Assembly: GCA_958399925.1 (NCBI GenBank)
Contig: CATXOC010000002.1
Location: 170,774 to 234,773, forward strand
DNA from: an uncultured Candidatus Saccharibacteria bacterium
GTDB taxonomy: Bacteria; Patescibacteriota; Saccharimonadia; Saccharimonadales; Saccharimonadaceae
Direction: 5' to 3'
Length of the DNA: 64,000 bases
Shown: piece by piece, positions 44,579 through 54,610 of the stretch
How the letters are laid out: each line of letters starts with the position of its first letter
How positions within the stretch are numbered: position 1 is the stretch's first letter
The notes under the pieces: generated by a model
What the model was told of the DNA's origin: nothing
Seen by the model: only the letters and a program-made list of their open reading frames with translations
The model's database searches: none
Translations under genes and position numbers: made by a program

Positions 44579-44605
44579 CTAGTACGGTGGAATATATATT
44601 ACCAT
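44579..44605 (-). CDS. Micro-ORF MVIYIPPY (8 codons)
   Basis: ATG at 44605, TAG at 44579. A perfect AAGGAGG (44611-44617) lies 5 nt upstream. The peptide ends in Pro-Pro-Tyr directly before the stop. The surrounding 61 bp (44586-44646) are repeated exactly at 44682-44742; only the last codon or codons and the downstream sequence differ. Translation is likely from the site, but function is unknown; a Pro-Pro stall or a short signalling peptide are possible. Confidence 0.6.
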   Translation of the reverse strand: MVIYIPPY

Positions 44606-44742
44606 GTTGGCCTCCTTAGTAGACCGTAGATGTTAATCAATTCTGACCATTAAGCTGTAAATTGCACAACCCACCTAGTGTGGTGGAATATATATTACCA
44701 TGTTGGCCTCCTTAGTAGACCGTAGATGTTAATCAATTCTGA
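44586..44742. repeat. 61-bp perfect direct repeat, two copies 96 bp apart
   Basis: Copies at 44586-44646 and 44682-44742 are identical and cover the Shine-Dalgarno and first codons of the micro-ORFs. A degenerate third copy lies around 44520-44560. Confidence 0.9.
44675..44701 (-). CDS. Micro-ORF MVIYIPPH (8 codons)
   Basis: ATG at 44701, TAG at 44675, AAGGAGG (44707-44713) 5 nt upstream. It is the first micro-ORF after the promoter, about 95 nt from the predicted transcript start, with the AACCTTA/TAAGGTT hairpin (44745-44760) in between. Same length and stop position as the copy at 44579. Confidence 0.6.
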   Translation of the reverse strand: MVIYIPPH

Positions 44743-44800
44743 ATAACCTTAGTTAAGGTTCGTTGAGAGTAATTTACTGTAAATTCCTCAACTGCTTAGT

Positions 44801-44829
44801 ATATTATCACACTAAACCGACAATGTCAA
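44801..44829 (-). promoter_or_regulatory. Strong promoter of the micro-ORF RNA
   Basis: TTGACA (44824-44829), 17-nt spacer, TAATAT (44801-44806). Same type as the orphan-gene promoters at 27548 and 28072. Confidence 0.75.
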
Positions 44830-44875
44830 CAGTTTTACCAATTTTATTACAAATTTGCAAGATTGAGCTAAAATG

Positions 44876-44895
44876 CCCCGCTTTTATAGCGGGAC
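44876..44895 (-). terminator. Terminator of secA
   Basis: A 5-bp GC stem CCCGC/GCGGG with loop TTTTATA; the minus strand continues CATTTTAG. It lies 40 bp past the secA stop and insulates it from the next promoter. Confidence 0.65.
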
Positions 44896-44935
44896 ATAAT
44901 TCTACGGACGTGCAATCATCAATAAGGGTATTGCC

Positions 44936-47878
44936 TTATTTCCTGCCCTTTTTGCGATTTTGACGTTGCTGTTTCTTTCGCTTCTGTGCGACACGACGCT
45001 TGTGATTCTTCTCTTGGTCGTCAGTATCCTTCTTAACCTTAAAGTCGTCACTACTGATACGCTCGGTTGGCTGAGCAGCCTCGTTAACGCCCTTTTCAAC
45101 GGCGGATTCAGCGGCTTTTGCTAGATCGCTATCATAAGTGTCGTCAGTAACCTGATCTTCGTTGACCTGAGCCTTGTGTAAGTGAAAGACCACGGACAAG
45201 ACTTCTTCTTGTAGGTTACGCTGCAACGAGTCAAACAATTTCTGCGACTCCATACGATACTCAACCAATGGATCACGCTGGCCCACACTACGCCAGTGGA
45301 TACCCTCGCGCAAATGCTGCATGTTCTCAAGGTGCTGCATCCATAGAACGTCTAGAACTTGCATGTAAACTTCACGTTCAGCACCACGTAGCAATTCACC
45401 ACCCAACTCTTCTTCCTTCTGATCGTACAGCTTCAGTATAGCCTTACGTGCAGCAGTCAGGCGCTTCTTGTCGTTTTTGATGAATGCTATCTTCTTAGCT
45501 TCGCCCTCGGCAACACCAAAGACTTCAACCAACTGATTGGCCTGCGTGTCGTCACCTTTTTTAGCGCGACGCAACAAGATGTCACCCAGACGAGCGTCAG
45601 CTAGACGTAGAATCTCTGGCGAAATATCGTCACCCTTTAGAATCTTACGGCGAACACTATAGACAACTTTGCGGTGTCGGTTGATAACGTTATCGTACTG
45701 AACCACATTCTTGCGAGTATCGAAGTTGTAACCTTCGACGCGCTTCTGAGCAGCCTCTAGAATCTTAGTTAAACTGCGGTTCTGCAATGGCATATCATCT
45801 GGGAAACCCATTCTCTCCATTAAATTAGCAATACGATCACCCTGATAAATACGCATTAGGTCGTCCTGAGTTGAGACGTAGAAATAGGTATCGCCCGGAT
45901 CACCCTGACGGCCACCACGACCACGCAGCTGATTATCGATGCGGCGTGATTCGTGCCGTTCAGAACCGATGACTACTAGTCCACCCTTCTCGGCAACACC
46001 ATCTCCTAGCATAATATCAGTACCACGACCAGCAATGTTAGTAGCAAGTGTAATTGCGCCTGGTTGACCAGCTTTAGCAACAATTTCTGCTTCGCGTTCG
46101 TTATTCTTAGCATTCAGAGTTTCATGAGGCAAACCAGCTTTATCAAGGGCATCAGACAGCTTCTCGTTGTTCGCAATAGACGCTGAGCCAATTAGGACTG
46201 GTCGACCTTCCTGATGGAACTCTCTAACTGTCTCGACGATAGCATTAATTTTACCCTTCTCTGTTTTATAAATACGGTCATTATGGTCACGACGACGAAT
46301 TGGCTTGTTGGTCGGAATTTGAATAACATCCAAACCGTAAATCTGCTGAAACTCTTCAGCCTCGGTATAAGCAGTACCAGTCATGCCAGACAGCTTGTCA
46401 TACAGACGGAAATAATTCTGGAACGAAATAGTAGCAAGCGTCTGCGACTCCTGGCGAACGGTAACGTGCTCTTTAGCCTCAATAGCTTGGTGAAGACCCT
46501 CGCTATAACGACGGCCCTTCATTAAACGACCCGTGAATTCATCAACGATGACAACTTCACCGTCACTAGTGACAACATAGTCCTTGTCGCGCTTAAATAG
46601 TGCACGTGCCTTTAATGCTTGATCCAAATGGTAGACACTACGAATATGCTCTGGGCTGAATAGATTCTTGATGCCCAATAACTTTTCGACCTTCTCTACA
46701 CCACGGTCAGTCAAAGCGACGGTATGGCGTTTCTCATCTACCTCGTAATCACCATCAGGCTCTTCGTCATCATCAGGATCAATTGGCTTGCCCGTCAGTG
46801 GGTTCATTAGACCGTGCTTTGTAATGACCTTAGTCGGTGCATCAAGCTGCGCGACTAGTGCAGCAAACTTAATATACAGATCTGGATTATCAGCAGCTGG
46901 CGCACTAATAATCAACGGCGTGCGCGCCTCATCAATTAGAATAGAGTCAACCTCATCGACGATAGCAAAGTTTAGCTCGCGTTGACGCAGTAGCTTTGGG
47001 TTGCTAACCATGTTATCGCGTAGATAGTCAAAGCCGAATTCGTTGTTCGTACCGTAGGTAATATCGGCAGCATAGGCTTCCTTGCGACTACATGGCTTTA
47101 GGTGCGACATGCGCTTGTCATAGTGTTCAGTGTTTTCATACTCCGGGTCATAAATAAAGCTCTGTTCGTTAACAATAACACCAGTAGATAAACCTAGTGC
47201 ATGGTATAGTTTACCCATCCAGCCACCATGAAGCTGAGCCAGGTAATCATTGACTGTTACCATGTGAACGCCACGACCAGTCAAAGCGTTTAGATAAATT
47301 GGCGCGGTAGCTACTAGGGTTTTACCTTCACCAGTCTTCATTTCAGCAATGTTGCCTTCGTGCAAAACAATGCCGCCCATTAGCTGAACATCGTAATGGC
47401 GTTGACCCATCACACGGGTTGACATCTCACGACAAACAGCGAAAGCGTCTGGCAAGATCTCGTCCAAAGCATCGCGACGCCGTTGCGCAGCACGACGAGC
47501 ACGAATAGCATCCAGAGCATTAAAGTCGTCAATAGTGCCGGTACCTACCTTGGCATACTTTTCGCGATCTTCGTCGGACAGCTTGTTGACCAGCTTGCGT
47601 TCATTTGCGTCACCCGCTAAGACGTCTTGCTTTGCTACCTTTTCAGCCGCAGACTGACTCTTCTTGTTCTTCTTTGCGGTAGTTACACTATGCTTTTTCT
47701 CAATCTCAGCCAGACGCTTCTTTAAGATATCGGTCTGCTTTGCTAGCTCTGCATCCGTCATCTGAGCATACTTTTCGCTGAGTGCATTAATTTCATCAAC
47801 TCGTTTGCGTAGACGACGCACAATCTTCTTCTGCGGGTCGCCAAATACTTTTCCGAGTACCTTTTCTTTACTAGGCAT
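44936..47878 (-). CDS. secA: Preprotein translocase ATPase SecA
   Basis: The 980-residue motor drives preproteins through SecYEG. Walker A region MKTGEGKTLVATAP, DEVDSILIDEARTP as Walker B/DEAD motif, VGSASI-type IGSASIANNEKLSDAL, and GRGGRQGDPGDTYFY in the second helicase domain. It is longer than typical SecA, with a charged insert near residues 55-100 and a Lys/Arg-rich C-terminus instead of the zinc-binding SecB site. GGGAGA precedes the ATG. Confidence 0.97.
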   Translation of the reverse strand: MPSKEKVLGKVFGDPQKKIVRRLRKRVDEINALSEKYAQMTDAELAKQTDILKKRLAEIEKKHSVTTAKKNKKSQSAAEKVAKQDVLAGDANERKLVNKLSDEDREKYAKVGTGTIDDFNALDAIRARRAAQRRRDALDEILPDAFAVCREMSTRVMGQRHYDVQLMGGIVLHEGNIAEMKTGEGKTLVATAPIYLNALTGRGVHMVTVNDYLAQLHGGWMGKLYHALGLSTGVIVNEQSFIYDPEYENTEHYDKRMSHLKPCSRKEAYAADITYGTNNEFGFDYLRDNMVSNPKLLRQRELNFAIVDEVDSILIDEARTPLIISAPAADNPDLYIKFAALVAQLDAPTKVITKHGLMNPLTGKPIDPDDDEEPDGDYEVDEKRHTVALTDRGVEKVEKLLGIKNLFSPEHIRSVYHLDQALKARALFKRDKDYVVTSDGEVVIVDEFTGRLMKGRRYSEGLHQAIEAKEHVTVRQESQTLATISFQNYFRLYDKLSGMTGTAYTEAEEFQQIYGLDVIQIPTNKPIRRRDHNDRIYKTEKGKINAIVETVREFHQEGRPVLIGSASIANNEKLSDALDKAGLPHETLNAKNNEREAEIVAKAGQPGAITLATNIAGRGTDIMLGDGVAEKGGLVVIGSERHESRRIDNQLRGRGGRQGDPGDTYFYVSTQDDLMRIYQGDRIANLMERMGFPDDMPLQNRSLTKILEAAQKRVEGYNFDTRKNVVQYDNVINRHRKVVYSVRRKILKGDDISPEILRLADARLGDILLRRAKKGDDTQANQLVEVFGVAEGEAKKIAFIKNDKKRLTAARKAILKLYDQKEEELGGELLRGAEREVYMQVLDVLWMQHLENMQHLREGIHWRSVGQRDPLVEYRMESQKLFDSLQRNLQEEVLSVVFHLHKAQVNEDQVTDDTYDSDLAKAAESAVEKGVNEAAQPTERISSDDFKVKKDTDDQEKNHKRRVAQKRKKQQRQNRKKGRK

Positions 47879-47959
47879 TAATAATTCTCCCTCACTTATG
47901 TGAATACTATAATATTATATCAGATATAGAGATACAGCGGTAGAGGTATTCTATCGCTA

Positions 47960-49015
47960 TCACTCGCTAACTGGACGGTCAACTTGCAGTGGGTCGACAG
48001 ATGGTGCTTTATCGGCAATTTTAACGACGTCTTTGTCAACCTTAGCGAATTCTTTATAGGCATTATTATAATGATTAACTGTGGTAGACAAACTATTGCC
48101 TAGCTTAGACAGATACTCATCATAGCGGGCAATATGCATACCTAACTGCGCCACACGTTTTTGTATATCTTTCGCCTGCTGCTCAATCTGTAGACTGCGC
48201 AGACCTTGCAAAACCGTTTCCAGATACGCCATAAAGCTTGTTGGGCTAGTTATTATCACATGCTTATCGCGGAAAGCATATTCAATCAAATCGCGCGATG
48301 AACCGCTATCGCCAACTCGACTGACTAGCAAGTCATAATACAAGCTTTCACTCGGGATAAACATAAAGGCAAAGTCCATAGTTCCTTCGTTAGGGCGAAT
48401 GTATTTAGATGTCTCGTCGATTCGCCCCTTTAGATCACGTTTCACCGCCAACAAATAGCGAGCCTTAGTATCCTTGTCTACTGCTTCGACATAGCGGTTG
48501 TAATTCTCTAGACTGAACTTCGAATCAATCGGCAAGATTCGTTGCTTGTCTAGAAATATCACAGCATCGACCGCATCGCCATTCTTGAACTTATATTGAG
48601 CCTGCCACTGATTGGGCGCTAGCACGTTCTCTAGCACTGAATTCAGATAGAACTCTCCGAACACACCGCGTTGTTTGGGGTTCTGCAGGACATTTTGCAG
48701 AGTTTTCAATTCATCCGCCACATCTACCACGCGCTTGTTAGTGTCATCCAACTTAGCCAGCCGCCGACTCACATCATTAACAATTGCTGCACTCTGGCGT
48801 AACTGAGTCTGCATAGACACCTGAGTACGGTCTAGCTTTTCATCAAAAGTCTTAGACAAACTATTCGACAAATCATTTACCTGTTGACGCAGGTTCATAA
48901 TATCTGTCTGCAGGTACTTTGCTGTATCTTCCGGGCGCACCTTATTCTGCCGTACGAACACTATCACCAACGCAGCTAAAATCACTACTAACAGGCCAAT
49001 GATTACATATTCCAT
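47960..49015 (-). CDS. rmuC: DNA recombination protein RmuC
   Basis: A 351-residue protein of the RmuC family, linked to limiting recombination at inverted repeats. An N-terminal membrane helix (about 2-22) is followed by a coiled coil (about 35-110) and the RmuC nuclease-like core with ILPIDSKFSLENYNRYV and MFIPSESLYYDLL. The start follows GGAGGAG inside the tail of the P-type ATPase gene, 6 bp past its stop, so the two form an operon. Confidence 0.93.
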   Translation of the reverse strand: MEYVIIGLLVVILAALVIVFVRQNKVRPEDTAKYLQTDIMNLRQQVNDLSNSLSKTFDEKLDRTQVSMQTQLRQSAAIVNDVSRRLAKLDDTNKRVVDVADELKTLQNVLQNPKQRGVFGEFYLNSVLENVLAPNQWQAQYKFKNGDAVDAVIFLDKQRILPIDSKFSLENYNRYVEAVDKDTKARYLLAVKRDLKGRIDETSKYIRPNEGTMDFAFMFIPSESLYYDLLVSRVGDSGSSRDLIEYAFRDKHVIITSPTSFMAYLETVLQGLRSLQIEQQAKDIQKRVAQLGMHIARYDEYLSKLGNSLSTTVNHYNNAYKEFAKVDKDVVKIADKAPSVDPLQVDRPVSE

Positions 49016-49021
49016 TGCTAT

Positions 49022-51568
49022 TTACTCCTCCTCGAGCATCATATGATAACGTGCCCACTTCTTATACGTTTCAATCACAAACACCATTACCACAGATGAT
49101 AGTAAGCACGCCCAAATAGTATTAGCATGAATGTTCGTCATATATAACGCATCACGTAGCGCAGGCGTCAGCAGGGCAACTACCTGCAACACCATCGCGC
49201 CTATCAACGCCCAGAAGAACGGGCGGTTGCGAATTCGCAATATCTTGTTAAGCGGCTGCAAGCTACGCATTAGTACTGCGTTCACCCACTGAATAACAAT
49301 CAGTGTCAAGAAGGCAGCACTGCGAGCAATGCCCTCGTTTTCTTCGACTGTTGCAGTGCCATGATGCAAGAATGTATAGAAAACAGTTAGCACAACTACC
49401 GCCATTGTTAGTGAAGTTACTAGCATTTGACCTATTAAGTACTTATTAAGGATTGGCGCGTCAGGCTTTAGTGGCTTACGCTTCATTATGTCACGCGCAC
49501 CTGGTTCTAGACCCAACGGTATTACCATAAAGGTATCAGTCGCCAAATTAATCCACAGAATCTGAACAGCCAGTACCGGTAGCGGCAGCCCCATCAGCAA
49601 CGCACCAATAGTTACTAACACCTCACCTGCATTAGTAGCCAATAAATATAGCAACATATTACGAACATTCGCAATAATAATCCGCCCTTCGCGAATCGCT
49701 GTAACAATTGAGCGGAAGTTATTGTCCAGCAAAACCATATCACTGGCGTCTTTGGCGACCGCTGCACCGCTACCCATTGCTATGCCAACATGCGCCTTGG
49801 TTAACGCTGGAACATCGTTTACACCATCGCCTGTCATAGCAGTAATCTGGTTCTTGTTTAGCTCCTCTAATATCCGGTATTTTGCCTCCGGCGTAACACG
49901 CGCGTACACGCGGGTTGATGCCACTACAGTTGCTAATTTATCAGGCGATAGCTGCATTAACTTATGACTATCGTAAACTTGACTTGGGTCGCCAGCGATA
50001 CCCACCTTGCGTGCAATATTGTACGCAGTTTCAGCATGATCACCAGTGATCATCACTACACGCACACCAGCTTTTTGCGCCTCGCGCACTGCATTCTCGA
50101 TCTTTGGACGCAACTCGTCTGCTACCGCTAGAAAGCCTAAGAATTCCAGGCCGTCGTTCGGCACGTGGCTAAGCGTTAAAATATCTTCTTTCGTATCGCA
50201 TTTTGCCACGGCAATAACCCTATAGCCTTGCTTTGCATATTCGTGCAGCTTAGTATTCACCTGCTTCCGTGCTGTCTCGTTTAACTTGCAACGATTCAGC
50301 ACTTTTTCGGGCGCACCCTTTATATATACCGCCTTACTCTTACCAAATCGCCAAACATTGCCACTCATCGCTAGCGTATAATCGAACGGCAAGCTACACA
50401 CCAGCTCTGCTTTCGTTGTCTGATGTGGGTTGCTCACCTTATTTTTAGTCAGAAAATGTGCCAGCGCTGCGTCCAGCGGGTCGCCCTTATAACCCTTACT
50501 ATTATTTAGCGTAAATGAGGTCTGCAGGGCAAATGCTGCTTCATTAAAGCGTGGCGACCAGACCTCTTGCACTCGCAGTTCATTGCGAGTTAGCGTGCCT
50601 GTCTTGTCGGTTGCCACAACAGTCACCATACCCACGTTCTCGATCGCTCGCATATTGCGCACTAGTGCTCGCTTCTCTGCCATACGACGCATACCTAGCG
50701 CCAACACTACTGTAATAGCAATCGGCAAACTCTCTGGAACGGCTGACACTGCAAACGCCAGCACGAACTCTAAAGCCTCGATGAACGTTTGTCCCTGAGC
50801 TAGTTCTAGCACCATTACTATAATCGCCATCACAAAGACCACGACCACAACATTAGCAATCAGCTTGTCAATCTTCTGCTGAATTGGCGATTCAGTGCTT
50901 CCACTGGCCAATTTTGCCAGCCGACCAAACTGTGTATCGTTAGCGGTAGCAGTAACAATGCACAGACCCGAGCCCGCCACAACGAAAGAGCCTGCGAATA
51001 CCATATTTGCCTGATCATAAACCTCTTTCGCGCCTTTTACGACAGAGCTAGTCTTGCGAATCGACATGCTCTCGCCGGTTAGCATTGACTCGTCAGTGTT
51101 TAGATGGGTAGCCTCTAGCACGCGCGCATCAGCGGGCACTTTCTGGCCTTCTTGCAAGATGATGATGTCGCCTGGCACAATATTTTCTGCTGGTATCGCA
51201 ACTACATCGCCATCACGGTAAACTTCAACTTTATCGTTTTCCTTTTGACGCAAGCTGCGCAAGATGCGCTCAGTCGAATACTGCTGAACCCAATCAATCA
51301 CCGCGCTAACGATCATAATTGTCAGAACAATCACCGCTTCAACAAATTGGCCTTGTAATATACTCAGCAAGCCAGCTACCGCTAGCACACCCATCATCAC
51401 ATTGGCGAACGGCGCTATGATACGTCGCCACAGCGGTTCACCATTAATGCTTACCGTATTGGCGCCAATCTCTTGCAACCTACGATCTGCTTCTCGGGAT
51501 TTCAGCCCATCGCGGCTAGATTTTAGCGCCTTTAGTACTTCATCAATGCCCAGGTTGTAATATTCCAT
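49022..51568 (-). CDS. P-type ATPase, calcium-type cation pump (P2)
   Basis: An 848-residue ion pump. TGES is the actuator loop (about 165), the phosphorylated Asp lies in DKTGTLTRNEL, nucleotide-binding segments include KGAPEKVL, and the hinge region has TGDHAETAYNIA and TGDGVNDVPALTKAHVGIAMG. The M4 site PESLP and ten-helix layout place it with Ca/Na-type P2 ATPases; the exact ion is not certain. TGA-TATAAT (51576-51581) ends 7 nt before the ATG. Confidence 0.93.
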   Translation of the reverse strand: MEYYNLGIDEVLKALKSSRDGLKSREADRRLQEIGANTVSINGEPLWRRIIAPFANVMMGVLAVAGLLSILQGQFVEAVIVLTIMIVSAVIDWVQQYSTERILRSLRQKENDKVEVYRDGDVVAIPAENIVPGDIIILQEGQKVPADARVLEATHLNTDESMLTGESMSIRKTSSVVKGAKEVYDQANMVFAGSFVVAGSGLCIVTATANDTQFGRLAKLASGSTESPIQQKIDKLIANVVVVVFVMAIIVMVLELAQGQTFIEALEFVLAFAVSAVPESLPIAITVVLALGMRRMAEKRALVRNMRAIENVGMVTVVATDKTGTLTRNELRVQEVWSPRFNEAAFALQTSFTLNNSKGYKGDPLDAALAHFLTKNKVSNPHQTTKAELVCSLPFDYTLAMSGNVWRFGKSKAVYIKGAPEKVLNRCKLNETARKQVNTKLHEYAKQGYRVIAVAKCDTKEDILTLSHVPNDGLEFLGFLAVADELRPKIENAVREAQKAGVRVVMITGDHAETAYNIARKVGIAGDPSQVYDSHKLMQLSPDKLATVVASTRVYARVTPEAKYRILEELNKNQITAMTGDGVNDVPALTKAHVGIAMGSGAAVAKDASDMVLLDNNFRSIVTAIREGRIIIANVRNMLLYLLATNAGEVLVTIGALLMGLPLPVLAVQILWINLATDTFMVIPLGLEPGARDIMKRKPLKPDAPILNKYLIGQMLVTSLTMAVVVLTVFYTFLHHGTATVEENEGIARSAAFLTLIVIQWVNAVLMRSLQPLNKILRIRNRPFFWALIGAMVLQVVALLTPALRDALYMTNIHANTIWACLLSSVVMVFVIETYKKWARYHMMLEEE

Positions 51569-51603
51569 TAACCCTATTATATCAAATTGATTATGGTTTA
51601 TTA

Positions 51604-53895
51604 CTACTCAGTACGATTATTGCTAGGATTGGTAGCTATAGCGAGCAACGGCAGTATCAACCAAATGGCGACTACAGCCAATAGCAACGAGCCACCGATA
51701 ATCAGTAGATAAGTTGGCGAGATGTTAACCCGCAACGACGTACTGTTATTATTAACAAACACCATTGCCGTAAAGATGCCCAGACCCGCCGCCACCAACG
51801 ACGTGACAACTAGTGGCAAGAGCGATTCTATGATAGTCATCCGCTTTAGCTCGCTAACCTGCATACCTGATAAACGCATGGTATACAGCGACCGTTTGCG
51901 CTCTAAAATGCCACCAATAGTCGAAACAACGATTGAAACAATAGCCACGACCATTGTTGCAGCCATACCACCATAAGCCATCCAAGCCAACTTCTTTATC
52001 TGCTCATTACCACTATCATGCGCCTCATAATTACTGATGACATGGGCATTGGTAATATTGCTAGTAACTAGCAGAGTACGTAGTCGATCAATATTTCGCT
52101 CATCGATATCTATTAGATAGTTGTAACTATTTGTCGGAATGTCGTTTAACGATTTACCAGCATTAAGTTGCTCGGCAGTGTCATGGAGCAGCAATCCATA
52201 CTCGCTGTTATCATTAATAGATTTCAGCCGATCGCCTAATTTAGTCATACTATCAGCATAGATTAATGTATCAGTGACCGAGGTGCCTATCCATCTGACA
52301 GCGACATAGCGATTACTATCACCATTACATTTTACAGTGGCGATGTGCGATTGCATATCTTGGCATCTACCGACTGACCATATACCGTAAACGGGCAACT
52401 TCTGAACATTGCTAACATAATCCGTATGATCCAGCAGATTCGACAACTTATCGGCTTCGTCGTCCTTTTTGTCCATTTGCACTAGGTCAATCAAGGCGGT
52501 TTGGCTGTCGATCATAGCTAGGCCTCCTGCATTATCTCGATTAAGTTTATCGATACCACTAGTAGCACTGATAAAGAAGGTGCCAGCAAACAGAGCCAAA
52601 ACCACACCAATGACCGATCTACTGATGGCGCGAGCATGCACTTGAACATACTTCATTCCAATCATGCCAACGGGTTTGCGCGCCAGCTTAGCGCCTAGTT
52701 TAGCTAGGCTGTAGGTTAGCCATGGACCAGCCAATACTAGCCCACCCATGTTCAAGACTAAAGCCACCATAATAACTATGATATTAGTTTTGCTTTCGTC
52801 ATAATTCTTAGCATGTCCTTTTGTTTGCAGCCATATTAGAATGATGACGCCAACAAGCAAAGGAATAATTCGCCACCAGCCTGGTTTATTTTCGCTACGA
52901 GCGTCCCGTGTGATACCAAGCGGCGAAGTGTGAACCTTGCGCATACCCCACCAGTTAGCCAGCCAAACCAACAGAGTCGTCAGGATGGCAATAATAACAT
53001 ATTGCATCTTCCGAACCACAATCATGTCTGGCCAGTAACGAGTTTCTTCAAGCGTGACTTGTTGCAATAAAGGCATCGATATAACATACAGCAGAGTACC
53101 AATAACAATACCTGCAATGGCAGATAGCAAAGCCTCAGTTGCAATAATGTTGATGACCTGCCTATTTGTCGCACCAACCAAGCGCAAAGCAGCGTATCGC
53201 TTCTCACGCTGAACGGAGCCAAGCTTGGCTGAAACAGAGATCAGCATAATAACCGGCAGCAAGATGATAATCACGCCCATATAAACGATGTAACTTATCA
53301 GAGTCTCATAGACGCTTGCCTGCATATTTTTAGGTAGCTTATCAGCAAAGCGATACACTAGACCTCTTGATTCATCCGTCGTATCCACTGGTATAGTACC
53401 CGCAGGCACACCTGCGACAACCACTAATTCATCGCGACCGCTAGACACACTGGAGGGTAAATTACGAGACAGCTGTTTAGTGCCATAACGTAGACCAATT
53501 TGATCCTCAGGGTGCTCCTTGATTATTTTAGCCAGAGCGTCAGAAACGTAATATTCGCCTGGGTCAGGCACTTTTAAGCCCAGCAAATCAGGGCTACGCG
53601 AGCCAGTCTTCTCCATTTTAATAACACGGACGTCGGTATTACGCCACGTGTCTCTGTTAATATTCACTCGCACCGGATCGACCCCATCGACTCGCTTTAC
53701 TGGTTTGTCATCCGTCATCTGCTGTTGCAGAGTGTTGATAAAAGCATAACGGTCGTAATTGCTCATAGCGTTAAAGATGGCTGTAAAAGCTAGAATAATC
53801 CAAGTGCCGACCGCTACAGCCCCAGTCATTAAAGCTAGCCGTTTCCAACCGGTGCGAATAGACTTTCTAAATAGTAATAAACTAACGCCCATCAT
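51604..53895 (-). CDS. FtsX-like ABC transporter permease
   Basis: A 763-residue permease with an N-terminal helix (about 18-40), a large external domain, three helices (about 200-330), further helices in the middle, a second external domain and three more helices at the C-terminus, the pattern of long MacB/FtsX-type permeases. ATG at 53895 (or 53892) is chosen because GGAGG lies 5 nt upstream, within the last codons of the ATPase gene. It exports or handles an unknown substrate such as a peptide, lipid or drug. Confidence 0.9.
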   Translation of the reverse strand: MMGVSLLLFRKSIRTGWKRLALMTGAVAVGTWIILAFTAIFNAMSNYDRYAFINTLQQQMTDDKPVKRVDGVDPVRVNINRDTWRNTDVRVIKMEKTGSRSPDLLGLKVPDPGEYYVSDALAKIIKEHPEDQIGLRYGTKQLSRNLPSSVSSGRDELVVVAGVPAGTIPVDTTDESRGLVYRFADKLPKNMQASVYETLISYIVYMGVIIILLPVIMLISVSAKLGSVQREKRYAALRLVGATNRQVINIIATEALLSAIAGIVIGTLLYVISMPLLQQVTLEETRYWPDMIVVRKMQYVIIAILTTLLVWLANWWGMRKVHTSPLGITRDARSENKPGWWRIIPLLVGVIILIWLQTKGHAKNYDESKTNIIVIMVALVLNMGGLVLAGPWLTYSLAKLGAKLARKPVGMIGMKYVQVHARAISRSVIGVVLALFAGTFFISATSGIDKLNRDNAGGLAMIDSQTALIDLVQMDKKDDEADKLSNLLDHTDYVSNVQKLPVYGIWSVGRCQDMQSHIATVKCNGDSNRYVAVRWIGTSVTDTLIYADSMTKLGDRLKSINDNSEYGLLLHDTAEQLNAGKSLNDIPTNSYNYLIDIDERNIDRLRTLLVTSNITNAHVISNYEAHDSGNEQIKKLAWMAYGGMAATMVVAIVSIVVSTIGGILERKRSLYTMRLSGMQVSELKRMTIIESLLPLVVTSLVAAGLGIFTAMVFVNNNSTSLRVNISPTYLLIIGGSLLLAVVAIWLILPLLAIATNPSNNRTE

Positions 53896-54610
53896 CAGCT
53901 CCTCCAGAGATGCGACCATCACGGACAATGATTTCCCGATCTGCCCAGGCGGCAATAGTCGGCTCGTGCGTAACTATTACAACTGTAGTGCCAGATTTCT
54001 TAGCAGTAGTAATGAATAGCTTCATAATATGCTCGCTACTTAGGCTATCTAGCGAGCCAGTCGGCTCGTCAGTAAATAGCACTTCCGGCTCGATGATCAT
54101 CGCGCGAGCGATAGCAACACGTTGTTGCTGTCCGCCCGACAGCTCAGTGACAACACAGTCGGCCTTGTCTTTAACGCCAACTTCATCTAGCCAAGCCATG
54201 GCCTTACGATACGCTTCCGCCTTAGGCACGCCATTCAATAGCAGTGGCACAGCAACATTATCAACCGCAGTTAACTCAGGAACTAACTGTGAAAATTGAA
54301 AAACAAAGCCAAATTTGGTTCGCCGCAAGATAGTACGCTGCTTATCACTCATATTATCGATACGGTCACCGTTAAAAAAGATTTCACCACTGTCGGGTGG
54401 GGTAATGCCAGCTAGAGCATGTAGTAAAGTAGACTTACCTGAGCCCGATGGCCCCATAATAGCTAGAACCTCGCCACGTCTAATCGACAGGTCGATACCC
54501 CGCATGGCCTTAGTTTCACCAAACGACTTCTTAATATCATTGGCACGAATAATAATATTGCTATCTTTTTCGTTCACCTTATCCCCTGCTCTAGTCACGG
54601 GTTGTTGCAT
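53882..54610 (-). CDS. ABC transporter ATPase (LolD/MacB type)
   Basis: A 242-residue ATPase with Walker A GPSGSGKST, signature LSGGQQQRVAIARAM, Walker B VLFTDEPTGSLD and H-loop VIVTHEPT. It pairs with the FtsX-like permease downstream, overlapping its start by 14 bp. AAAGGAGG precedes the ATG, and the gene overlaps the PadR gene by 16 bp, so all three are one operon. Confidence 0.95.
   Translation of the reverse strand: MQQPVTRAGDKVNEKDSNIIIRANDIKKSFGETKAMRGIDLSIRRGEVLAIMGPSGSGKSTLLHALAGITPPDSGEIFFNGDRIDNMSDKQRTILRRTKFGFVFQFSQLVPELTAVDNVAVPLLLNGVPKAEAYRKAMAWLDEVGVKDKADCVVTELSGGQQQRVAIARAMIIEPEVLFTDEPTGSLDSLSSEHIMKLFITTAKKSGTTVVIVTHEPTIAAWADREIIVRDGRISGGADDGR

Larger units (their letters stand above)
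44246..44794 (-). ncRNA. Candidate structured RNA with tandem micro-ORFs
   Basis: A transcript of about 550 nt predicted from promoter to terminator, containing no long ORF. The 5' half carries the micro-ORFs at 44675-44701 and 44579-44605 and a decayed third copy at 44522-44548. The 3' half is highly structured: a closing stem (GACCGCAGC 44356-44364 with GCTGCGTC 44430-44437) around a long hairpin (44379-44429), then the terminator stem 44254-44335. It has no match to RNase P, tmRNA or SRP RNA that I can see. Confidence 0.65.

Noticed and set aside
44586..44742. The 61-bp repeats as phage attachment sites
   Set aside because: They are 96 bp apart with no integrase or cargo between them, and their conserved part matches a Shine-Dalgarno plus codons.
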